Shown here: one piece after another, positions 5,924-9,002 of the stretch
How the letters are laid out: every line of letters starts with the position of its first letter
Position numbering within the stretch: position 1 is the stretch's first letter
Source of the DNA: Candidatus Peregrinibacteria bacterium
GTDB lineage: Bacteria > Patescibacteriota > Gracilibacteria > UBA1369 > UM-FILTER-53-11
Length of the DNA: 9,002 nucleotides
Direction of reading: 5' to 3'
NCBI GenBank assembly: GCA_023245725.1
Contig: JAHFJU010000055.1
Span: 1 to 9,002, forward strand
The notes under the pieces: generated by a model
The model's input: only the letters and a program-made list of their open reading frames with translations
The model's database searches: none
What the model was told of the DNA's origin: nothing
Position numbers and translations under genes: made by a program

Positions 5924-6037
5924 ATGACACGAACAATCTGCAACGCTACATTGATTCAAGTACTACAAAAAAGAAAAAGTGCTTCAGTGAAATACAAGTT
6001 GAAATGGTGGAAGCGCATTTTTTGGTGGATTAAATAA
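5924..6037 (+). CDS. 37-residue basic Trp-rich small protein
   Basis: The start ATG at 5924 follows the previous stop by one base (TAATATG), with only a weak upstream GGGAA. The product MTRTICNATLIQVLQKRKSA continues with a strongly basic, aromatic tail (KLKWWKRIFWWIK). It has no recognisable domain. The amphipathic Trp/Lys end could associate with membranes. It may be a genuine coupled micro-gene; the short length leaves real doubt. Confidence 0.42.
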   Translation: MTRTICNATLIQVLQKRKSASVKYKLKWWKRIFWWIK

Positions 6038-6038
6038 T

Positions 6039-6066
6039 AAGCCTCACGGGGTGGGAAGGGAATATG
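6039..6066 (+). repeat. Hairpin-RBS leader repeat, copy 1
   Basis: AAGCCTCACGGGGTGGGAAGGGAATATG is nearly the same as 6276-6305. It can form a weak GCCT-CACG-GGGT hairpin through wobble pairs, followed by the GGAAGGGAAT ribosome-binding segment and the start codon of the 6064 gene. Confidence 0.75.
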
Positions 6067-6273
6067 GATTTTAAAAAAACAACGGCAAAAATAGAAATGC
6101 CGCTTGAAGACTGGAACATGATTTTGATTTACGCTTCGATGCGAGAAGACAGTGAAAAAAATTATTCGCTGTATTTAAGAAAATATGATTTGCTCATTGA
6201 TTTTCTAAAGACTCTTGATGACGAACATGGTTTGATTGCTAATAAAATTTCAGAGGTTCAAAAAGTTTTTTAA
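6064..6273 (+). CDS. Small acidic protein, unknown function
   Basis: This 69-residue protein starts at ATG 6064 directly after a GGGAAGGGAAT site within the leader repeat. The sequence (KIEMPLEDWNMILIYASMRED, YLRKYDLLIDFLKTLDDEHG) is predicted to be helical and shows no Cys, membrane or nucleic-acid-binding motif. I do not recognise it. Sharing its leader with the 6303 gene suggests co-regulation at the level of translation. Confidence 0.65.
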   Translation: MDFKKTTAKIEMPLEDWNMILIYASMREDSEKNYSLYLRKYDLLIDFLKTLDDEHGLIANKISEVQKVF

Positions 6274-6275
6274 CC

Positions 6276-6305
6276 AAGCCCCACGGGGCGGGAAGGGAAT
6301 ATATG
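6276..6305 (+). repeat. Hairpin-RBS leader repeat, copy 2
   Basis: The second copy of the 6039-6066 leader, 237 nt downstream, with two extra bases before the ATG. The stem is GCCC-CACG-GGGC here, against GCCT-CACG-GGGT in copy 1. Both base changes keep pairing as G-U, a hint that the hairpin is maintained. Confidence 0.75.
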
Positions 6306-6653
6306 AAAAAATTAAAAGTATGGCGGCAAGGTGATGTTCTTTTTACACAGAGGATACAAGAGATCCCAAAAGATTTTGAGAAAAATAAAGACGGTATCGT
6401 GGCATTTGGAGAAGTGTCAACACATGCACATCGTGTCGATAAAACGATTGCGAATTTGTATGTAAAAAAATCAATTGACCTCGCAATATCTCATGCAACC
6501 GCTGAATTGATGATCGTAGAATGTCTGAAAGAAGGACAGCAAGTGACGCATGAAGAACATGAGTCTCTAAGTTTTCCAGTCGGATTATATGACAACCACA
6601 AGCAAGTTGAATGGGATTGGTTTTCAAAAATGGAAAGAAAGGTTAAGGATTAA
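6303..6653 (+). CDS. DUF6745-gene partner protein (RQGDV...HAH...HEEH type)
   Basis: This 116-residue protein has an N-terminal RQGDVLF motif (8-14), GEVSTHAHRV (36-45), and a C-terminal THEEHESLSFPVGLY segment (82-96). From memory, short beta-rich proteins with RQGDVL, GE-x-T-G/x-HAH and HEEH-x-PI-x-L-PxG-x-Y appear directly upstream of DUF6745 proteins in diverse bacteria and phages. The His-rich motifs (HAH, HEEH) suggest a metal site on a cupin-like or other small beta fold. No function is established. The gene ends one base before the 6655 start, so the two are very likely co-translated as a pair. Confidence 0.75.
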   Translation: MKKLKVWRQGDVLFTQRIQEIPKDFEKNKDGIVAFGEVSTHAHRVDKTIANLYVKKSIDLAISHATAELMIVECLKEGQQVTHEEHESLSFPVGLYDNHKQVEWDWFSKMERKVKD

Positions 6654-6654
6654 T

Positions 6655-7752
6655 ATGATAAACGAATTAACACCCGAACAAATTTTGAGATTTCCAGAAT
6701 TTATAAAAAAATGGACCGATATTGGATTGTCATGCGAGCCTGCAAATCGTTCTGAAGTCGAAGCGGGCGTTGAAGAGACTTATAAAATTGCAGGATTAGA
6801 AAAACCTAAAATTGTTTGGTGCGAGTCCCCTCTGTCGGCAGGACTGACACGAGCAATTATTTTAAATCTTGAAAAAAATAATGAGTGGAAAGAAAAAATA
6901 GAGGCCAGCGTCAGGGACAGCGTCATGGCCAGCGTCAGGGACAGCGTCATGGCCAGCGTCAGGGCCAGCGTCTGGGACAGCGTCTGGGACAGCGTCTGGG
7001 ACAGCGTCATGGCCAGCGTCAGGGCCAGCGTCATGGCCAGCGTCTGGGACAGCGGATACGGGCAGCATGATGCAAATTGGGTGGGTTTTTATTCGTATTT
7101 CAAAGAAGTTTGTTTGCTAGACAAGCAGACTCAAAAATTGTCTGGAATCGAGAAAATAACAAAAAATGGCGGTTGGTGGTTACCGCATAAAAATATTTGT
7201 TGGTGTTCTGAGCGACACAATACTTTGTTAAGAGACGATCAGGGACGGCTGCATTCATCAAATAAACCCGCACTGTCCTATCCTGATGGTTTTTCAATTT
7301 ATGCTATTCACGGTGTGAGAGTGCCTGAAAAATATATATTAACACAGGCTGAAAATATTAATGTTGAAGACGTTCTTAAAGAATCAAACGCGGAAGTGCG
7401 AATGGCTGTGATTTCAAAAGTTGGGTTTCAAAAATTCAAAGAAAAAATTCCGCATATCGTTGTATCAGCAAAACATAACAACGAACTTCTTGAGTTTGAA
7501 TTAGGCGATGAAAAAGTAAGGGGTCTTCTTGTGCGGTGGACAGATAAATTTGCAGACAAGCAAACAATTCTACCTGTACCAAAAACAAGAGAAGAATTTT
7601 TGCAATGGCGCGGCGATGAGGATGATTTGCCCGATGATATTAACGACTGCGAACAGGTTCGGATCAGCACGTTCCCAGGTCTGATTAAAAAAGCAAGAGC
7701 AGAAGCTGGAGCAAATTGGATGCAGGCAATTGAATTTGTGCAGGAGACGTAG
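6655..7752 (+). CDS. DUF6745-like protein with a tandem xxSV repeat insert
   Basis: This 365-residue protein starts at ATG 6655, after AAGGA at 6645-6649. An upstream ATG at 6589 lies inside the preceding gene and is rejected. The N-terminal part (LTPEQILRFPEFIKKWTDIG, then AGVEETYKIAGLEKPKIVWCESPL to about residue 62) and the later YGQHDANWVGFYSYF (135-149), NKPALSYPDGFSIYAIHGVRVP and VEDVLKESNAEVRMAVI match my recollection of DUF6745 proteins. Residues 83-134 are 13 four-residue units of form [R/M/W][D/A]SV. Solenoid-like xxSV inserts at this place are a family habit; the biological role is unknown. The final 40 residues are more acidic and divergent. The stop (TAG) is followed at once by a structured RNA. 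Confidence 0.8.
   Translation: MINELTPEQILRFPEFIKKWTDIGLSCEPANRSEVEAGVEETYKIAGLEKPKIVWCESPLSAGLTRAIILNLEKNNEWKEKIEASVRDSVMASVRDSVMASVRASVWDSVWDSVWDSVMASVRASVMASVWDSGYGQHDANWVGFYSYFKEVCLLDKQTQKLSGIEKITKNGGWWLPHKNICWCSERHNTLLRDDQGRLHSSNKPALSYPDGFSIYAIHGVRVPEKYILTQAENINVEDVLKESNAEVRMAVISKVGFQKFKEKIPHIVVSAKHNNELLEFELGDEKVRGLLVRWTDKFADKQTILPVPKTREEFLQWRGDEDDLPDDINDCEQVRISTFPGLIKKARAEAGANWMQAIEFVQET
6901..7056 (+). repeat. 13 x 12-nt tandem repeat coding for xxSV
   Basis: Units of consensus WKGGMCAGCGTC (W = A/T, K = G/T, M = A/C) run without a gap; the first (GAGGCCAGCGTC) and last (ending AGCGGA) are boundary variants. Unit order by residues is EASV, RDSV, MASV, RDSV, MASV, RASV, WDSV x3, MASV, RASV, MASV, WDSG. 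Only the first two codons vary: AGG, ATG or TGG, then GAC or GCC. The tract is GC-rich within an AT-rich gene, and 12 is a multiple of 3, so all six frames stay open. Confidence 0.95.
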
Positions 7753-7757
7753 ACAAA

Positions 7758-7773
7758 TTTGCAGCAATGCAAA
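7758..7773 (+). ncRNA. GNRA-capped hairpin after the DUF6745 stop
   Basis: TTTGCA and TGCAAA form a perfect 6-bp stem closed by a GCAA (GNRA) tetraloop, six bases after the stop codon. GNRA loops are typical of structured RNAs and often dock in tertiary contacts. There is no T-run, so it is not a terminator. It may be the 5' element of the RNA described next. Confidence 0.55.
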
Positions 7774-7888
7774 ATCGCGGCAGCACGGTAGGAACGTGCT
7801 CTATACATTATTGCAATTTAATAGAGAATGCTACTTGCACAAGCCGTTCATAGCCGGTGACATTAAAACAAATCCGGCCCGCGATTAA

Positions 7889-7907
7889 TTTTGAAAGGTG
7901 ATTATGA
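7889..7907 (+). repeat. Shared 19-nt RBS leader, copy 1
   Basis: TTTTGAAAGGTGATTATGA, containing an AAAGGTGAT ribosome-binding site and an ATG. Identical copies at 8108-8126 and 8605-8623 and a variant at 8779-8798 precede four consecutive small genes. With the preceding TAA, copies 1 and 3 match over 22 nt. Confidence 0.9.
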
Positions 7908-8113
7908 TAGATGGGGATCACACAATTATTTATTTAGTATCTCAAAGAAAAAATTGGGGTCATGATTTGCCTGAAGGATGGGTTGAGGTCTGCTTTTATA
8001 GAGGTGAATATATTGAATGTGGGACATTTAAAAAGCTCACAAAGGATTTGAATGCGACAGATAAAGAATGGGTTGACGATAATGGCGAAATACCCAGCGA
8101 ATGGATATTTTGA
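7904..8113 (+). CDS. Small acidic protein, unknown; inside the candidate intron
   Basis: ATG 7904 follows the AAAGGTGAT ribosome-binding site of the shared 19-nt leader; a GTG at 7898 falls within that site and is rejected. The 69-residue product (MIDGDHTIIYLVSQRKNWGH, then LPEGWVEVCFYRGEYIECGTFKKL) looks like a small beta-rich fold ending WVDDNGEIPSEWIF. No HNH, GIY-YIG or LAGLIDADG motif is present, so it is not a recognisable homing endonuclease, although it would sit in the P6 loop where such genes reside. Its last codons and stop (TTT TGA) are part of the next copy of the leader repeat. Confidence 0.65.
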   Translation: MIDGDHTIIYLVSQRKNWGHDLPEGWVEVCFYRGEYIECGTFKKLTKDLNATDKEWVDDNGEIPSEWIF

Positions 8114-8126
8114 AAGGTGATTATGA
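8108..8126 (+). repeat. Shared 19-nt RBS leader, copy 2
   Basis: Identical to 7889-7907. The TGA of the upstream gene (8111-8113) lies within the repeat, so the repeat supplies stop codon, ribosome-binding site and start codon together. Confidence 0.9.
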
Positions 8127-8236
8127 TGCGAATTAAATTTAGACAGCCCATTTTTGTTGATGATGTAATCATTCCAGTTTCTTCAATTTGCGATGTGACC
8201 AAATGGGCGCACGCACTTTTAGAAAGTCAGAAATGA
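8123..8236 (+). CDS. 37-residue small protein, unknown
   Basis: ATG 8123 (or 8126, also in frame) follows a perfect copy of the shared leader (8108-8126). The product MMRIKFRQPIFVDDVIIPVS ends SICDVTKWAHALLESQK. Beta-strand-like start and helical end; no motif recognised. It ends with an ATGA overlap onto the next tiny ORF at 8233. Confidence 0.55.
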   Translation: MMRIKFRQPIFVDDVIIPVSSICDVTKWAHALLESQK

Positions 8237-8316
8237 ATAAATATCTAAAATCATTTTTTGATTTATGGTTGGGGTCGCGGTCGCGGTCGCGGTCGGGGTC
8301 GGGGTCGCGGTCGTAA
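8233..8316 (+). CDS. 27-residue ORF ending in Arg/Gly-Ser dipeptide repeats
   Basis: Start ATG overlaps the previous stop. Product: MNKYLKSFFDLWLG then SRSRSRSGSGSRS, encoded by the hexamer tract. The stop TAA (8314-8316) lies in GTAAAT, which can pair with ATTTAC at 8397-8402. The ribosome-binding site is weak (AGAAAG). Longer (S-R/G)n proteins exist, so this could be a contracted or truncated relative, or the reading frame may be incidental to the repeat. Confidence 0.35.
   Translation: MNKYLKSFFDLWLGSRSRSRSGSGSRS
8272..8313 (+). repeat. 7 x 6-nt GC-rich tract (SGGTCG)
   Basis: Seven hexamers in the order GGGTCG, CGGTCG x3, GGGTCG x2, CGGTCG. Only the first base of the unit varies (C or G). 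It is the most GC-rich spot of the window and lies directly before the 3' non-coding block. Confidence 0.93.
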
Positions 8317-8401
8317 ATTCTTTAACGCGACGACTGGACGGGCAGCGGGTATTCGCGACAGAAGAGTCCAACCAGTGACACCTCGGAGAGACGGGGATTT
8401 A

Positions 8402-8463
8402 CCATGTGCGGCGTGGTGGGTAACACGCTAGAAACGTAAGTCTGTTCAAATCAGGCCACATGG
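8402..8463 (+). ncRNA. tRNA-like three-way junction lacking an anticodon arm
   Basis: CCATGTG (8402-8408) pairs perfectly with CACATGG (8457-8463) as a 7-bp acceptor-like stem. Immediately 5' of the 3' strand is a canonical T-arm: GTCTG, the 7-nt loop TTCAAAT, and CAGGC (8440-8456). A D-arm-like GCGTG-CACGC hairpin with a GG-containing loop spans 8411-8428. Only 11 nt (8429-8439) remain where an anticodon arm and variable loop would need more than 20. There is no encoded CCA (GCA follows). It may be a tRNA relic, a tRNA mimic, or a peripheral domain of the upstream RNA. Confidence 0.55.
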
Positions 8464-8466
8464 GCA

Positions 8467-8601
8467 GGAAGCAAGCGGCGTGGAAGAACACGCAAATAGA
8501 GCCCTAATTTGGTTGTGTACGGATTGACGAGCGAGGGAACAAAACTTGCCGAGGCTTTTAGCACTACACAATTAGCAGGTATCAAGCCCTGCCTTGCTTC
8601 C
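8467..8601 (+). ncRNA. Second closed RNA domain after the tRNA-like element
   Basis: GGAAGCAAG (8467-8475) pairs perfectly with CTTGCTTCC (8593-8601). Inside are a GCGTG-GAAGAA-CACGC hairpin (8478-8493) resembling the D-arm-like hairpin of the previous element, a stem TTGTGTA/TACACAA (8513-8519/8565-8571) enclosing GCGAG/CTTGC (8531-8535/8545-8549), and GCAGG/CCTGC (8575-8579/8588-8592), which abuts the outer stem just as a T-arm abuts an acceptor. It ends one base before the TAATTTTGAAAGG leader of the next gene. No coding potential is seen in 8317-8619. Confidence 0.5.
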
Positions 8602-8604
8602 TAA

Positions 8605-8623
8605 TTTTGAAAGGTGATTATGA
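8605..8623 (+). repeat. Shared 19-nt RBS leader, copy 3
   Basis: Identical to 7889-7907; here it follows a structured non-coding RNA domain and starts the 8620 gene. Confidence 0.9.
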
Positions 8624-8784
8624 CTGAAGATGATTGGAAAAAATTAAGCAATCTTACTTATGACAAAGATCCTGTTGAATACGAACGGCTATTAGATCTT
8701 ACTTTAGAAGAATACGAACATCCAGAATGGTATGATGGCAATTGCTGTTGTTCGACGTGTTGTAGCTATGCCGATTATTTTTGA
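8620..8784 (+). CDS. 54-residue acidic protein with a Cys-rich end
   Basis: ATG 8620 follows the shared leader. The product begins MTEDDWKKLSNLTYDKDPVE, continues with two acidic helices (YERLLDLTLEEYEHPEWYD) and ends NCCCSTCCSYADYF. Five cysteines within seven residues (42-44, 47, 48) could bind metal or form disulphides; I do not recognise a family. The opening MTED is shared with the next gene (MTEDEKQK), suggesting either a common origin of the two starts or a duplicated leader that includes the first codons. Confidence 0.6.
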   Translation: MTEDDWKKLSNLTYDKDPVEYERLLDLTLEEYEHPEWYDGNCCCSTCCSYADYF

Positions 8785-8798
8785 AAGGTAAAGTATGA
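8779..8798 (+). repeat. Shared RBS leader, variant copy 4
   Basis: TTTTGAAAGGTAAAGTATGA keeps the stop-RBS-start layout; the stop of the upstream gene (8782-8784) is again inside it. Confidence 0.8.
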
Positions 8799-9001
8799 CC
8801 GAAGATGAAAAACAAAAAATAATTGAAGCTGCAAAAACTCTTATGATTTTAATTAAAGATGTTGCCCCTCGTTGTGCTTTAATGCTGACAAAACATTCAT
8901 GTGATATTTTATCAGGTGATTTTACAATAAGAAGTATGGGACTAGACAGAAGATTTTTTACGGAAAACTTAATCATAATTCATTCTGAACTCGATAAATA
9001 A
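8795..9001 (+). CDS. 68-residue helical protein, unknown
   Basis: ATG 8795 follows leader copy 4 and the gene is complete, ending TAA at 8999-9001. The product (MTEDEKQKIIEAAKTLMILI, then KDVAPRCALMLTKHSCDILSG and RSMGLDRRFFTENLIIIHSEL) is predicted to be mostly helical with no membrane segment long enough to be certain. No family recognised. It is the last of the series of small leader-repeat genes. Confidence 0.65.
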   Translation: MTEDEKQKIIEAAKTLMILIKDVAPRCALMLTKHSCDILSGDFTIRSMGLDRRFFTENLIIIHSELDK

Positions 9002-9002
9002 T

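Larger units (their letters stand above)
7799..8402 (+). ncRNA. Candidate group I intron (core), ORFs in the P6 loop
   Basis: Elements appear in group I order. P1-like: CTCTAT/ATAGAG (7799-7804/7821-7826). P2-like: TGC/GCA (7829-7839). P3: GCCGTTC (7843-7849) with GGACGGGC (8336-8343, one bulged G). J3/4: ATA. P4: GCCGG/CCGGC (7853-7857/7874-7878) with a J5/4-like CAAAT. P6: CGCG-A-TTAA (7881-7888) with TTAA-CGCG (8322-8329). P7: GACT (8332-8335) with AGTC (8365-8368). P8: GCG/CGC (8345-8347/8354-8356). The stretch CGACTGGACGGGCAGC...AGAAGAGTCCAA resembles the R/S core of the Anabaena tRNA-Leu intron (AGACTCGACGGGAGC...AGAGAGAGTCCAA, from memory). Weak points: no clear P5, P7 of only 4 bp, splice sites not assigned. 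The coordinates mark the core, not the intron ends. Confidence 0.6.

Noticed and set aside
6862..7070. Long open frames on both strands across the xxSV tract (RQGQRHG, DAGHDAV, LTLAMTLS repeats)
   Set aside because: The 12-nt unit has no stop in any frame, so all frames stay open automatically. Only the + frame continues into conserved sequence on both sides.
7758..7773. Terminator for the DUF6745 gene
   Set aside because: A good stem, but GNRA-looped, A/T-rich and without a following T-run.
7767..7853. 28-codon ORF (MQNRGSTVGTCS...) at the start of the non-coding block
   Set aside because: No ribosome-binding site, and it overlaps strongly paired segments (7783-7799, P1, P2, P3). It is better explained as part of the RNA, although it could be exon sequence if the intron call is right.
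7898..7906. GTG start for the 7904 gene
   Set aside because: The GTG is part of the ribosome-binding site AAAGGTGAT. The same relation in the other leader copies shows that the ATG is the start.
8272..8313. CRISPR-like or iteron array
   Set aside because: Units are contiguous 6-mers without spacers. Iterons would be longer, and spaced at about a helical turn.

Overview
The window looks like part of a double-stranded DNA tailed-phage or prophage genome infecting a Gram-negative host. The evidence is a tail-fibre-like protein end followed by an endolysin and an overlapping inner/outer membrane spanin pair, then a RecT/exonuclease recombination pair and a run of small phage genes. Every gene called is on the + strand. 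Base composition is moderately AT-rich, with two strikingly GC-rich short-repeat tracts (6901-7056 and 8272-8313). I cannot name the phage or host from sequence alone.

Layout. 1-524: C-terminal part of a repetitive, fibre-like structural protein, cut by the window edge. 536-1963: lysis cassette with two small membrane proteins (holin candidates), a GH108-type muramidase, and an i-spanin/o-spanin pair in which the lipoprotein gene starts out of frame inside the i-spanin gene. 2019-2048: strong intrinsic terminator closing the late block. 2166-2206: strong extended -10 promoter with two abutting 16-bp operator-like palindromes. It opens an early/middle operon: zinc-ribbon protein, small helical protein, small membrane protein. 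2811-2850: second promoter carrying the same palindrome; it appears to make a leaderless mRNA for a Cro/CI-like HTH regulator. A related site lies at 4762-4777. 3085-3163: folded leader ahead of recT. 3187-4757: RecT annealing protein and its PD-(D/E)XK exonuclease partner, with overlapping stop and start. 4809-6653: small accessory proteins, including a coiled-coil protein typical of phage recombination neighbourhoods. 6655-7752: a DUF6745-like protein interrupted by 13 tandem 12-nt units coding for a four-residue xxSV repeat.

The right end (7753-8619) is the most interesting part. Two non-coding blocks flank three tiny ORFs. In the correct linear order I can place pairings for P1, P2, P3, P4, P6, P7 and P8 of a group I intron. 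The segment 8329-8371 closely resembles the conserved R/P8/S core of phage and cyanobacterial group I introns, and the tiny ORFs would sit in the P6 loop, as in T4 introns. Immediately downstream are two more closed RNA domains (8402-8463 and 8467-8601). The first has a tRNA-like acceptor stem plus a canonical T-arm but no room for an anticodon arm. P5 and the splice sites were not identified, so the intron call is a well-supported hypothesis and not a certainty.

Small genes around this RNA share a 19-nt ribosome-binding leader (TTTTGAAAGGTGATTATGA), and another pair of genes shares a different hairpin-plus-RBS leader (6039-6066 and 6276-6305). This phage therefore seems to reuse complete translation-initiation modules. 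A plausible working model is late expression ending at 2048, and early expression from 2177-2206 under feedback from the 2848-3075 regulator, feeding recombination functions and a cargo region of small ORFs and structured RNA.
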